Both the position numbers and the translations under genes were made by a program. A stretch of DNA of 64,000 nt from positions 372,001 to 436,000 of the forward strand of contig JAJZUS010000002.1 of the NCBI GenBank assembly GCA_021848365.1, given 5' to 3'. This document shows positions 34,648 through 43,642 of this stretch, in pieces. Position 1 is the first letter of the stretch, and every line of letters starts with the position of its first letter. The notes below the pieces were generated by a model. The model was given only the letters and a program-made list of their open reading frames with translations. It made no database searches and had not been told where the DNA came from. Origin of the DNA: Actinomycetes bacterium. GTDB lineage: Bacteria; Actinomycetota; Acidimicrobiia; Acidimicrobiales; RAAP-2.

Positions 34648-36774
34648 ATGGCCACCGCGGGAGGCGTTCGGGCGCGCTGGCGCGATCGGGCGCGATCGAC
34701 GGTCCGGCTCGACGCGCACCTCCTCGCCCCCGTCGCCGGCACCGTCACGGCCGTCCCGGTGGTCGCCGTCTTCGCCCTGGGAATGGTGTCGGGCACGACG
34801 CTCGGGGCGATCGCCATGGCGATCGGTGCCGAGCTCGTCGCGGTCGTCTCGCTCATCGGGTCGCCCCGCCTGCCCCTGCCCCTCGCCGTGCTCGACGCCC
34901 TCGCCATGGGTGGCGCCGTGCTCGCCGGGGCGCTGAGCGCCGACCGCACGTGGCTGCACGTCGCCGTCCTCGTCGTGCTCTGCGCGGGGGCGGGCCTGCT
35001 CGTCGCCCTCGGGCCGACGATGGGCGCCATCGGCAATCAGAGCGTCGTCGCCTTCGTCGTCTTCGGTCGCTTCGCCGGGTCGGCCGCCGTCGCCGGACGG
35101 CTCGCCCTCTTCGTCGCCCTCGGTGCCCTCGTCGAGGTCGTCGCCCTGGTCGCCCTGCGCCTGCCCGCCACCCTCGGGTACCAGCGGCGGCGCCTCGCCG
35201 ACGCCTGCGAGGCCGTCGCCGAGATGGCCCGGGCCGAGGCCGGGCGCTCCGCCATCGCCGCCCTCCAGGTCGTCGACGAGGCCGAGGCGACCATCGCCCC
35301 GGCCTCGCTCTTCGGGCGGCGCGACGTCGGCGAGCTGCGCGGCACGCTCGACCTCCTGCGGCGGGTGCGTCTGGAGCTGACGACGATCGCCGGTCTGCGC
35401 GACCGGCTGGGCGAGCTCGGCGCCACGACCCACGACCTCGACGCCCTGCGCGAGGGGATGTCCGTCGCCCTCGTGGAGGTGGCGACGGTCCTGCGGGGTC
35501 GCCCCGGGCGGGGGGCCCGGGTCGCGATCGACGTGCCCCCCGTGCCGCGCGCGCCGGACTCCCCCAGCGACGACACCGACGAGGCGAGCCTCCTCGCCTC
35601 CCGGTACCGGTCGCACCTCGCGGCCGTCGCGGGCCAACTGCGCTCGATGCGCCAGCTGGTGAACGACCTCGCGGCCGAGGGCGTCCGCGGGGCCTGGAGC
35701 CCTCCGCGCCCGACCTGGGACCGGGTCGACCTCGACCGGGTCCGCGAGGCCCTCGGCGTCGTGCGCGACGCCGCCCGGCGCGACGGCCCGGCGCGGCGGC
35801 ACGCCCTGCGCCTCGCGGTCGCGGTGCCCGGCGCCTCACTCCTCGCCGCGGCCCTGGGTCTGCCCCGCGGCTACTGGGTCGCCCTCAGCGTCGCCTTCGT
35901 CCTGAAGCCCGACTACGCGAGCCTCGTCCACTACGGCGTGGGTCGCGTCGTGGGCACCGCCGTCGGGGCGGCCGTGGCGGCCCTCGTGGTGGGGGCGCTG
36001 CACCCCGACGCGGGGGTGACGACGGCCCTCGTCGCCCTGTGCGCCTGGGCCGCCTTCTCGACGTGGTCGGCCAGCTTCACCGTGAGCGTCACCTTCGTCA
36101 CGGCGCTCGTGCTCGTCCTGCTCGCCGTCGCGACGCCCGATCCCTGGGCGACGGCGCTCGACCGCCTCCTCGACGTGAGCCTCGGGGGCCTCATCGCCTG
36201 GATCGCCTACCGCCTCTGGCCGACGCCCGCCCGCGCGGGAGTCGTCGCGGCGATGGCCGACCTCGCCGACGCCCTGTCCGCCTACGCGACCGGCACCCTC
36301 GACGCCACGGCGGCCGTCCCGCCCGACGCGGCGGCGTTGCGCTGCGCGTCGCGCTCGGCCCGGGTCGCCTGGGCCCGGGCCGAGGTGGCCGTCGGGCGCT
36401 CGGTCGAGGAGCCGGGGTCTTCGCGCCTCGCGGCCCGGGAGGGGCGGGGACTGCTGCGCGCCACGATCCGCGTCCTGCGCGCGACCCACGCGCTGCGCCT
36501 CGACGCCGAGCGGGGGGTGCGGGCGCCGGGGGTCGACCTCGCCGAGCTGCGTAGCGGCGTCGCCGCGGCCCTCGCCCGACTGGCGGCCCACCTGCGCGGC
36601 GAGCCCCTCGTGGCGGCGGCGCCGCTGCGCGCGGTGGTGGAGCGCGTGAGCGACGCGCTCGCCGCGGCCGGGGCCCCGCCCTCGATCGCGGCGCACCTCG
36701 ACGAACTCGTCGACGCCGTCAACACCGCGAGCCACGTGGCGGGACTCGCGCCCCCGCCCGTCGCGACCGACTAG
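34648..36774 (+). CDS. FUSC-family (fusaric acid resistance/YccS-like) membrane protein
   Basis: A 708-residue protein with two clusters of about five membrane helices separated by a large soluble stretch (roughly residues 170-390). The second cluster carries LGLPRGYWVALSVAFVLKPD, the hallmark of the FUSC domain, and a later GGLIAWIAYRLWPTPARAG closing it. Such proteins are thought to export aromatic acids or similar compounds, often with a periplasmic adaptor that is missing in Gram-positive bacteria. The ATG at 34648 is preferred over the GTG nine bases earlier. It is 40 bases downstream of the PspC gene and may share its promoter. Confidence 0.82.
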   Translation: MATAGGVRARWRDRARSTVRLDAHLLAPVAGTVTAVPVVAVFALGMVSGTTLGAIAMAIGAELVAVVSLIGSPRLPLPLAVLDALAMGGAVLAGALSADRTWLHVAVLVVLCAGAGLLVALGPTMGAIGNQSVVAFVVFGRFAGSAAVAGRLALFVALGALVEVVALVALRLPATLGYQRRRLADACEAVAEMARAEAGRSAIAALQVVDEAEATIAPASLFGRRDVGELRGTLDLLRRVRLELTTIAGLRDRLGELGATTHDLDALREGMSVALVEVATVLRGRPGRGARVAIDVPPVPRAPDSPSDDTDEASLLASRYRSHLAAVAGQLRSMRQLVNDLAAEGVRGAWSPPRPTWDRVDLDRVREALGVVRDAARRDGPARRHALRLAVAVPGASLLAAALGLPRGYWVALSVAFVLKPDYASLVHYGVGRVVGTAVGAAVAALVVGALHPDAGVTTALVALCAWAAFSTWSASFTVSVTFVTALVLVLLAVATPDPWATALDRLLDVSLGGLIAWIAYRLWPTPARAGVVAAMADLADALSAYATGTLDATAAVPPDAAALRCASRSARVAWARAEVAVGRSVEEPGSSRLAAREGRGLLRATIRVLRATHALRLDAERGVRAPGVDLAELRSGVAAALARLAAHLRGEPLVAAAPLRAVVERVSDALAAAGAPPSIAAHLDELVDAVNTASHVAGLAPPPVATD

Positions 36775-38387
36775 GCCGTCTCGGCGAGCGCCGCGAGGAC
36801 GAGGTCGCGCTCGTCGTGCGACTCGCCGAGCAGCAGGGCCGCGCGCGCCGGGGCGACCCCGGCGAGCAGGACCACCTCGATCAGTCGGCCGAGCTCCTCG
36901 AGCAGCGGGCGGCCGCTCCAGGCCCCCTCGTCGAGGTCGGCCGCGGCTCGCCGCAGCCCCGTCATGGCGACGCTCAGCCGGCGGCGCACCTCGAGGGGGT
37001 CGTCGCCCCGCCAGGCGTCGACGCGCCGGTCGAGCGCGTCGAGCAGGGGCAGGCGGGCGAGGTCGTGGAGGACCTGGGCGACCAGCACGTTGTGGGTGCC
37101 CTCCCAGGACTCGTAGACGATGGCGTCACGGTAGAGGCGGGGCAGGATCGAGAACTCCTCGATCGTCCCGTTGCCCCCGAGGATCTCGATGGCGTCGCGC
37201 ACCGCGACGGTCGCCTGGCGCGTGGTCACGAACTTCGCCAGGTTCACGAGGAGCCGGTGGACGAGGACGTCGTCCTCGTCGGCCGTGCCGGCGTCGAGGC
37301 GATCCTCGAGGGCGCTCAGCTCCACGACGAGGGCGAGCGCGCCCGCGCGGGCGGCGCCGAGGTGGGCGAGGGTGCGCTGGACGGCCGGGAACTCCCCGAT
37401 CGGTCGACCGAAGGCTCGACGGGCCCGGGCGTAGGCGCGGGCCTCGGACTCGGCTCGCCACATGATCCCGCTCGCCCCGACGGCCGTCATCCAGCGCGAG
37501 GTGTTGAGGACCCCGACCGCGGTACGGAACCCCTCCTCGACCGGCCCGATCGGCCAGGCCCGCGCCTCCTCGAAGTCGATCTCGCCCGAGGCGAGGCCCC
37601 GGGTGCCGAGTTTCTCCTTCAGCCGGCGCAGCCGGAACCCGTTGGGCCGGCCGTCGATCTCGCGGGGCACGACGAAGCACCCGAGGCCGGACGTCCCCGG
37701 TGCGTCGCTCACCCGCGCCGTCACGAGGAACTGGTCGGCGTCGGCGACCGAGCAGAACCACTTCTCGCCCGAGATCGCGAAGGTCCCGTCGCCGAGGTCG
37801 ACGGCGAGCGTCGCGTTGGCCCCGACGTCACTGCCGCCCTGGACCTCGGTGAGGAACTGGGCGCCACGCGCGGGCGGGTAGGCCGACGTCGCGAGCGCCG
37901 GCAGGAAGCGGGCCGCGACCTCCGCGCTCGCGCGCCGGCGCAGGGCTCGCGCGAGCCCGATGGTGCAGGTCGCCGGGCAGGCGTGCCCGGCCTCACCCTC
38001 CCAGGAGAGCAGGTAGAGCAGGACGGCCTGCTCGAGGGCCCGGCCGGGCGTCGCGCTCAGCTCGAGCAGTCCGCTCGACCAGACGACCCGGCCCGCGTCG
38101 TGGTACGAGGGATCGAACTCGATCCGCTCGACTCGTCGACCGAGCGCGTCGTAGGGGACGGGGACCGGCAGATGGTCGCGGTGCTCGTAGCGCAGGGCCC
38201 GGGGACCCACCGTCTCCACGACGGCTCGCGCGAAGTCCGAGGCGAGCGCGTCGAGCGCACGGCGGCGATCTCCCGTCACGTGGCGGTCGAGGAGGGCCCC
38301 GAGCAGGGCGTCGTCGCGGAACGGGTCGGGGGGCAGTCCCGCGCGCCAGCGGTCGAAGTCCGCGCGCGCGTCGTCGAAGGAGGTCAC
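36771..38387 (-). CDS. Acyl-CoA dehydrogenase, AidB-like
   Basis: A 538-residue flavoprotein, longer than ordinary acyl-CoA dehydrogenases (about 380) and close to AidB. FAD-binding parts AQFLTEVQGGSDVGANAT, ISGEKWFCSVADADQFLVTA and RRLKEKLGTRGLASGEIDF are clear, with the C-terminal helical domain ARRAFGRPIGEFPAVQRTL and EILGGNGTIEEFSILPRLYR, then YESWEGTHNVLV. AidB-type proteins bind DNA or oxidise acyl-CoA; the physiological substrate is not known. The GTG at 38387 has GATACT (38394-38399) six bases ahead and no Shine-Dalgarno sequence, so a leaderless message is likely. Its stop overlaps the FUSC stop on the other strand. Confidence 0.85.
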   Translation of the reverse strand: MTSFDDARADFDRWRAGLPPDPFRDDALLGALLDRHVTGDRRRALDALASDFARAVVETVGPRALRYEHRDHLPVPVPYDALGRRVERIEFDPSYHDAGRVVWSSGLLELSATPGRALEQAVLLYLLSWEGEAGHACPATCTIGLARALRRRASAEVAARFLPALATSAYPPARGAQFLTEVQGGSDVGANATLAVDLGDGTFAISGEKWFCSVADADQFLVTARVSDAPGTSGLGCFVVPREIDGRPNGFRLRRLKEKLGTRGLASGEIDFEEARAWPIGPVEEGFRTAVGVLNTSRWMTAVGASGIMWRAESEARAYARARRAFGRPIGEFPAVQRTLAHLGAARAGALALVVELSALEDRLDAGTADEDDVLVHRLLVNLAKFVTTRQATVAVRDAIEILGGNGTIEEFSILPRLYRDAIVYESWEGTHNVLVAQVLHDLARLPLLDALDRRVDAWRGDDPLEVRRRLSVAMTGLRRAAADLDEGAWSGRPLLEELGRLIEVVLLAGVAPARAALLLGESHDERDLVLAALAETA

Positions 38388-38437
38388 CGTTGCAGTATCG
38401 TCCCGGTCAGCGCGCGCCGCCAGACGAGAGGAGCAGC

Positions 38438-39745
38438 GTGGACGTCGCGACCTTCGTCACCCGCTTCCTCGGACCGGTACCCGTTCGCATCAGGGCCTTC
38501 GACGGGAGCGTGGCCGAGCCCGCGCGTCCCACACCGGTCTCGCTGGTGCTGCGCAGCCGCGACGGCCTCGCCCGGATCCTCACGCGACCCGGCGAGCTGG
38601 GCCTCGCCCGCGCCTACGTCACCGGCGGGCTCGACGTCGAGGGCGACCTGCGGGCCCTCGTCGACCTCGAGATCCCCCGCATCGACCCCTGGCGCCACCT
38701 CGGCGACCTCGCGGCGCTGGTCGCCTCGGTCGGCCCCGACGTCCTGCGACCCCGGACCCCGCCCGCGATCGAGGCCCGGCCGCGCGGGCGCCGTCACGCC
38801 CGGGGCCGGGACCGCGCGACGGTGACCCACCACTACGACGTCTCGAACGAGTTCTACGCCCTGGTGCTCGGACCCTCGATGGCCTACTCGTGCGCGGTCT
38901 TCGCCGAGGGCGACGACGACCTGACCTCGGCCCAGACGCGCAAGGTCGACCTCGTCGCCCGCAAGCTCGGGCTGGGGCCCGAGCACCGCCTGCTCGACAT
39001 CGGCTGCGGGTGGGGCACGATGGCCATCCACGCCGCGCGCGCCTACGGGACCCGCGTCGTCGGGATCACCCTGTCGGAGCCCCAGGCGGCGCTCGCGCGC
39101 GAGCGGGCCGCGGCGGCCGGCGTCGGGGACCTCACCGAGTTCCGCGTCGCCGACTACCGCGACGTCGCCGACGGCCCCTTCGACGCGATCAGCTCCATCG
39201 GCATGGTCGAGCACGTCGGTCGACGGGCCCTGCCGGAGTACGTGAGCCGGGTGGTGGGCCTGCTCGCCCCCGGCGGGCGCTACCTCAACCACGCGATCGC
39301 CCGACCGTCCGCGCGACCCCTCAACCCGACGCCCACGCGGGCGAGCGAGGTGCGCGACACCCTCGTCGACCTGCTCGGACGGCGGGCCTCGCGGACCCAC
39401 AGCCCCTTCATCGACCGCTACGTCTTCCCCGACGGCGAGCTCCACGAGGTCGGCTCGATCGTCACGCGCTTCCAGCGCGCCGGGCTCGAGCTCGCCCACC
39501 TGGAGAGCCTCCGCGAGCACTACGCCCTGACCCTCGACGCCTGGGTCGCCAATCTCGAGGCCCACGCGGCAGAGGCGGAGTCCCTGGTCGGAGCGGAGCG
39601 ACTCCGCGTCTGGCGCCTCTACATGACGGCCTCCTCTGCCGCCTTCACCCGCCACCACCTCGAGGTCCACCAGGCCCTCTTCGTGAAGCCCGACGGCGGC
39701 CGCAGCGGGCTCCCCCGCCGCCCCGCCTGGGCCCTCGCCACCTGA
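38438..39745 (+). CDS. Cyclopropane-fatty-acid-synthase-like SAM methyltransferase
   Basis: A 435-residue enzyme. An N-terminal lipid-binding region (VRIRAFDGSVAEPARPTPVS, then LTRPGELGLARAYVTGGLDV) precedes the SAM fold: THHYDVSNEFYALVLGPSMA, YSCAVF, then LLDIGCGWGTMAIHAARAYG, VGITLSEPQAALA and SSIGMVEHVG. These are the family's diagnostic motifs. It methylates double bonds of membrane phospholipid acyl chains, giving cyclopropane or methyl-branched products; which one cannot be read. The GTG at 38438 has AGGAG five bases before it. It diverges from the acyl-CoA dehydrogenase. Confidence 0.88.
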   Translation: MDVATFVTRFLGPVPVRIRAFDGSVAEPARPTPVSLVLRSRDGLARILTRPGELGLARAYVTGGLDVEGDLRALVDLEIPRIDPWRHLGDLAALVASVGPDVLRPRTPPAIEARPRGRRHARGRDRATVTHHYDVSNEFYALVLGPSMAYSCAVFAEGDDDLTSAQTRKVDLVARKLGLGPEHRLLDIGCGWGTMAIHAARAYGTRVVGITLSEPQAALARERAAAAGVGDLTEFRVADYRDVADGPFDAISSIGMVEHVGRRALPEYVSRVVGLLAPGGRYLNHAIARPSARPLNPTPTRASEVRDTLVDLLGRRASRTHSPFIDRYVFPDGELHEVGSIVTRFQRAGLELAHLESLREHYALTLDAWVANLEAHAAEAESLVGAERLRVWRLYMTASSAAFTRHHLEVHQALFVKPDGGRSGLPRRPAWALAT

Positions 39746-39821
39746 GAGCGCCTCAGGTCCTTCGTCCGGGACTAGGGGATTCTTCGGGCCTTCTTACCTG
39801 ACCCCACTACCGTCGCTCCCC

Positions 39822-41204
39822 GTGAGCATCACCGACCGACCCGTCCGGCCCTCCTGGTCGACGCGCACCACCCACCGCGCGCGCCCGGGACGTCCCCACC
39901 CCTCGGCCGTGCACGCCCTCGAGGCCCTCGCCGGCATCGGTCTCGGTGGCACGCTCGCGCTGTTCGCGGGAACCGAGACGGGCGGGGCACTGACCTCGCC
40001 CGGGGGGTGGTTCCTCGCCGGGGGGCGCCTCGCGGGATTCGTCGGCGCCTACGCCCTCGCCCTCCTCGTCGTCCTCGTCGCTCGCCTCCCCCTCCTCGAG
40101 CGGGCCGTGGGCCAGGACCGGCTGGTGCGCTGGCACCGGACCGTCGCCCCCTGGGCCGTCGGTTCGATCGCGGTCCACGTCGTCACGATCACCGTCGGGT
40201 ACGCAGAGATGTCCCACCTCGGCGTCGTGAGCCAGGTGACCCAGTTCCTCTTCCACTACCCCGACATGCTGGCCGCCGTCGTCGCCTTCGCACTGCTCCT
40301 CGTCGCGTCGTTCTCCTCTCACCGCATCGCCCGGCGCCGGATGCGCTACGAGACGTGGTGGGTCATCCACCTCTACCTCTACCTGGCGGTCGCGCTCGCG
40401 GTCGCCCACCAGATCCACGTCGGGGTCCCCTTCCTCGGGCACACCGACTCGACCGTCGCCTGGCTGGCCCTCTGGGTCGTCGTGGCGGCCATCGTCGTCG
40501 GCTCTCGGGTCGTCGTCCCGCTGGTGCGCAACTCCCGCCACCAGCTCCGCGTCGCCGAGGTCCTCGAGGTGGCCCCCGGGGTGCACTCCCTCACCCTGGT
40601 CGGCACCCACCTCGAGGACCTCGCCGTCGCCGGCGGGCAGTTCTTCCAGTGGCGCTTCCTCGCCCCCGGACTCTGGTGGCACAGCCACCCCTACTCCCTC
40701 TCGGCCCTGCCCCAGCCCCCCTACCTGCGCGTCACCGTGAAGGCCCTCGGGGACCAGTCGACCCTGCTCTCGCGCCTGCGCCCCGGCACCCGGGTGATCG
40801 CCGAGGGCCCCTACGGGACCTTCACCGCGGACGCCCGGACCTCGGACCGCGTCCTGCTCGTCGGCGCCGGCGTCGGCGTCACGCCGCTGCGCGCGCTCGC
40901 CGAGGACCTGCCCGAGCGCACCGACGTCATCGCCATCCTGCGCGGCACCACGCCCGAGGACCTCGTGCACCGCGACGAGATGACCGAGATCGTCGGGGCC
41001 CGCGGCGGCGTCGTCCACGACCTCGTGGGCTCGCGCCACCAGGTCCGCCTCGACGCCCGGGCGCTGCGGCGACTCGTCCCCGACCTCGCTCAGCGCGACG
41101 TCTACGTCTGCGGGCCCGAGGGCTTCACCCGCGCCGTGGTCGCCGCGGCCCGCGGCGGCGCCGTGCCCCTCGAGCGCATCCACGTCGAGTCCTTCGCCTT
41201 CTAG
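39822..41204 (+). CDS. Ferric-reductase-like transmembrane flavohaem oxidoreductase
   Basis: A 460-residue protein. Six hydrophobic segments in the first 230 residues carry two pairs of histidines for haem b (RWHRTVAPW with the next helix AVHVVTI; HLYLYLAVALAVAHQIH). A cytoplasmic FAD/NAD(P) module follows: HSHPYSLSALPQPPYL (FAD), GPYGTF, VGAGVGVTPLRAL (nucleotide) and DVYVCGPEGF. It should take electrons from NAD(P)H, pass them through two haems to the outer face, and hand them to the FMN-binding protein encoded next. GTG at 39822, no Shine-Dalgarno sequence. The next two genes follow after 8 and 10 bases. Confidence 0.88.
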   Translation: MSITDRPVRPSWSTRTTHRARPGRPHPSAVHALEALAGIGLGGTLALFAGTETGGALTSPGGWFLAGGRLAGFVGAYALALLVVLVARLPLLERAVGQDRLVRWHRTVAPWAVGSIAVHVVTITVGYAEMSHLGVVSQVTQFLFHYPDMLAAVVAFALLLVASFSSHRIARRRMRYETWWVIHLYLYLAVALAVAHQIHVGVPFLGHTDSTVAWLALWVVVAAIVVGSRVVVPLVRNSRHQLRVAEVLEVAPGVHSLTLVGTHLEDLAVAGGQFFQWRFLAPGLWWHSHPYSLSALPQPPYLRVTVKALGDQSTLLSRLRPGTRVIAEGPYGTFTADARTSDRVLLVGAGVGVTPLRALAEDLPERTDVIAILRGTTPEDLVHRDEMTEIVGARGGVVHDLVGSRHQVRLDARALRRLVPDLAQRDVYVCGPEGFTRAVVAAARGGAVPLERIHVESFAF

Positions 41205-41212
41205 GAGACCCC

Positions 41213-41776
41213 ATGAACCGCACCCCCTTCGTCGTCGCCGGAACGCTGGCCGGACTCGTCGGCGTCCTCGCCTTCCGCTCGACGCCCGCGAAGGTCGTCC
41301 TGCCGACGGCGACCGGAGCGACCGGCACGAGCGCCCCGACGACCGCGGCCCCGACCGGGTCGGGGTCGGGGTCGGGCGGCGGCTCGACCACGACCTCCGC
41401 CGCGAGCACCGGCGCGAATGGCTCGACGTCCCCCACCGCTGCGGCAACCGGGTCGAGCGGGGGCGCTCCCACGACGGCCGCGGCGGCGACCGGGGTGCGC
41501 ACCGCGACCGGCCCCAGCGTGAACTACTACTTCGGCGTCCTCTCGGTGAAGGTGACCGCGAACGGCTCGAAGATCACCAAGGTCGCGATCGCCTCGCACA
41601 ACGCCTTCGGCAACCCCCGCAGCCAGTACATCGACCAGGTCTCGATCCCCATGCTCGAGCAGCAGGCGATGTCGGCCCAGAGCGCCCAGATCCAGGGCGT
41701 GTCGGGCGCGAGCTACACGAGCGCCGGCTTCGCCCAGTCGCTCCAGGGGGCCCTCAGCGCGCTCAAGCTCAAGTAG
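41213..41776 (+). CDS. Membrane-anchored FMN-binding (flavinylated) protein
   Basis: A 187-residue protein. One N-terminal membrane anchor (FVVAGTLAGLVGVLAF) is followed by about 65 residues of Thr/Ser/Gly/Ala-rich linker and an FMN-binding domain of about 85 residues. The attachment motif is GVSGASYTSAGF near residue 160, matching the S/D-G-A-T/S-x-x-T/S consensus; the last Thr or Ser is the expected site of covalent FMN. It should stand outside the membrane and accept electrons from the ferric-reductase-like protein. The ApbE gene that attaches the flavin is ten bases downstream. The final acceptor is unknown. Confidence 0.85.
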   Translation: MNRTPFVVAGTLAGLVGVLAFRSTPAKVVLPTATGATGTSAPTTAAPTGSGSGSGGGSTTTSAASTGANGSTSPTAAATGSSGGAPTTAAAATGVRTATGPSVNYYFGVLSVKVTANGSKITKVAIASHNAFGNPRSQYIDQVSIPMLEQQAMSAQSAQIQGVSGASYTSAGFAQSLQGALSALKLK

Positions 41777-41786
41777 CGTCGGCGCC

Positions 41787-42545
41787 GTGGCCGACGCCGC
41801 CCGCCACCACCGCATCGAGGTGATGGGGACCGTCGTCACCGTCGACCTCTTCGGCGACGGCCTCGACGACCGAACCGCCGAGGGCCTCGTCGAGGCAGCC
41901 GCGGCGAGCCTGCGCGGCGACGACGCCGTCTTCTCCACCTGGCGCCCCGACAGCCCGATCAGCCGACTGCGCCGGGGCGAGGTCACCCTCGGCGAGACGC
42001 CGCCCGAGGTCGCCGAGGTCCTCGACCTCTGCGCGCGGGTGCGCGACATGACGGGAGGCTGGTTCGACCCGTGGGCCCTGCCCGGGGGCGTCGACCCCAC
42101 GGGGCTCGTGAAGGGGTGGGCGGCCGAGCGGGCGCTGGCGGCCCTCGAGCACCCGGCGGTGCGCGCGGCGATGGTGAACGCGGCCGGGGACATCGCCTCG
42201 CGCGGGGACCTCGACGGGGATCCCCTCACGGTGGGCGTCGTCGACCCGCGCGACCGCACCCGGCTGATCGCGGTGGTCGCGCTGCGCGGCGCCCTCGCCA
42301 CCTCGGGCGACTACGAGCGGCCCGACCAGCTCATCGACCCCCACGACGCGGCGCCGCGCTCGCGCTACCTCTCGGCGAGCGTCGCCGGACCGGACCTCGC
42401 GATCGCCGACGCCCTCGCCACGGCGCTCTGCGTCGGGGGCGACGAGGTGCTCGAGATCGTCGCCGGCTCGGGCGACTACAGCGCCTTCGTCGTCGACCGG
42501 GACCTCACGGCCCGGGTGACTTCAGGGTTCCCCCTCGTTCGCTAG
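41787..42545 (+). CDS. apbE: FAD:protein FMN transferase
   Basis: A 252-residue ApbE-family enzyme. It has VMGTVVTVDLFG at the start, DDAVFSTWRPDSPISRLRRG, then DMTGGWFDPWALPGGVDPTG, VKGWAAERAL and the nucleotide site ALATSGDYERPDQLIDP followed by SASVAGPDLAIADALATALC. It splits FAD and joins FMN to Thr or Ser of exported proteins; the neighbouring FMN-binding protein is its obvious substrate. No clear lipoprotein signal is present, which is odd because transfer to exported domains often happens outside the membrane. GTG at 41787. Its TAG stop shares bases with the stop of the SRPBCC gene on the other strand (CTAG). Confidence 0.9.
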   Translation: MADAARHHRIEVMGTVVTVDLFGDGLDDRTAEGLVEAAAASLRGDDAVFSTWRPDSPISRLRRGEVTLGETPPEVAEVLDLCARVRDMTGGWFDPWALPGGVDPTGLVKGWAAERALAALEHPAVRAAMVNAAGDIASRGDLDGDPLTVGVVDPRDRTRLIAVVALRGALATSGDYERPDQLIDPHDAAPRSRYLSASVAGPDLAIADALATALCVGGDEVLEIVAGSGDYSAFVVDRDLTARVTSGFPLVR

Positions 42546-42988
42546 GGCCGCTGCGCGGCCTCGCACTCGGCGCGCAGGCCCTCGAGCGTCGCGCGGATGG
42601 AGGACACCGTGAAGGTCGCCCGGTCGTCGTCCTCGTCCTTCAGGGCCGGGCCGCGGTCGTCACGCCAGCGCTCGGTCACCCGGCACCCACTCGCCGTCGG
42701 CTCGATCTCGTACTCCCAGCGCGAGACGGGCTCGCCCTCGTAGGTGACGACGAAGTGGAACCGCCGGGGCGGCTCGTAGGCGACGACCTCGGCGATCGTC
42801 GCCCAGGTGTCGTCGCCGCGCGCGTTGGTGCCGCGAAAGCGCGCCCCGAGGGCCGCGCCACTCGCGCCGTCGATCCAGGCGCCCCCAGTGTTCTCGGGCG
42901 AGCGGGCGCCCATGGTCGAGAGGTCCGACACCCGCGCGAAGACGTCGGCCGCGGGAGCCGCGATGTCGATGCTGTCCGTAAGGTCCAC
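42542..42988 (-). CDS. SRPBCC/polyketide-cyclase-like lipid-binding fold protein
   Basis: A 148-residue START-like (Polyketide_cyc2) domain. It opens VDLTDSIDIAAPAADVFARV with the usual helix, then MGARSPENTGGAWIDGASGA, GARFRGTNARGDDTWATIAE, FHFVVTYEGEPVSRWEYEIE and a long C-terminal helix (SSIRATLEGLRAECEAA). Such folds bind hydrophobic ligands; no catalytic claim can be made. The GTG at 42988 has TAGCGT seven bases upstream, suggesting a leaderless message. It diverges from the TetR gene, whose own -10 is the same hexamer, so the TetR protein may control both. Confidence 0.7.
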   Translation of the reverse strand: MDLTDSIDIAAPAADVFARVSDLSTMGARSPENTGGAWIDGASGAALGARFRGTNARGDDTWATIAEVVAYEPPRRFHFVVTYEGEPVSRWEYEIEPTASGCRVTERWRDDRGPALKDEDDDRATFTVSSIRATLEGLRAECEAAQRP

Positions 42989-43054
42989 GGGGGCGACGCT
43001 AGCGGTCGACGTCCCCTTCCGGACGGTGCGACGCCGAGGGCTAGCGTGGACGCC

Positions 43055-43642
43055 GTGAGCCGGGAGCGAATCCTCGACGCGTCGCTGAAGGAACTCGAGT
43101 CCCAGGGCATCACCCGCTATCGCATCAAGCGCGTCGCGGACCTGGCCGGCGTCTCGGTGTCGCTCCTCTACAGCTACTTCACCGACCGTGAGGGCCTGCT
43201 CGCCGAGACGATCATCGTGCGCTACCACGAGGAGGTCATGCGGGCCGCCGTGCGCTTCGTTGCGCCCCTCGCGGGCGTCACGACGGCCGACGAGCTGCGC
43301 CACGCGATGCAGCACATGATCGACGACGCCGAGCGCCCCGAGCGCTACCACTCGCGCACCGTGCGGGTCGAGAGCTTCTCCTTCGCCAACCACAACGACC
43401 GGGCGACCGAGGGCATCCAGGACTCCCAGCGCGAGGCCGGGCAGTTCATCATCGCCCACGTCCAGCCGATCGTCGACCGGGAACTGCTCGTGCCCTCGAT
43501 CGACGCGGCGGCCTTCGCGCGCGTCTGGTACGCGCTCTTCTTCGGCCGGGTCGCCCTCCAGGGCGACCACCCGCTCGCGGCCTCGCTCGACGAGTGGCGG
43601 ACCTCGCTCTACGCGATCGCCGAGTCGATGATCCGCTCGTAG
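43055..43642 (+). CDS. TetR-family transcriptional regulator
   Basis: A 195-residue regulator. The helix-turn-helix runs through RILDASLKELESQGITRYRI, KRVADLAGVSVSLLYSYFTD; the rest is an all-helical ligand and dimer domain with a YHSRTVRVESFSFANHNDR segment. TAGCGT (43042-43047) sits eight bases before the GTG at 43055; the GTG at 43046 overlaps it and is less likely. It may repress the divergent SRPBCC gene and itself. The ligand is unknown. Its 3' end overlaps the convergent membrane protein gene by 34 bases. Confidence 0.82.
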   Translation: MSRERILDASLKELESQGITRYRIKRVADLAGVSVSLLYSYFTDREGLLAETIIVRYHEEVMRAAVRFVAPLAGVTTADELRHAMQHMIDDAERPERYHSRTVRVESFSFANHNDRATEGIQDSQREAGQFIIAHVQPIVDRELLVPSIDAAAFARVWYALFFGRVALQGDHPLAASLDEWRTSLYAIAESMIRS

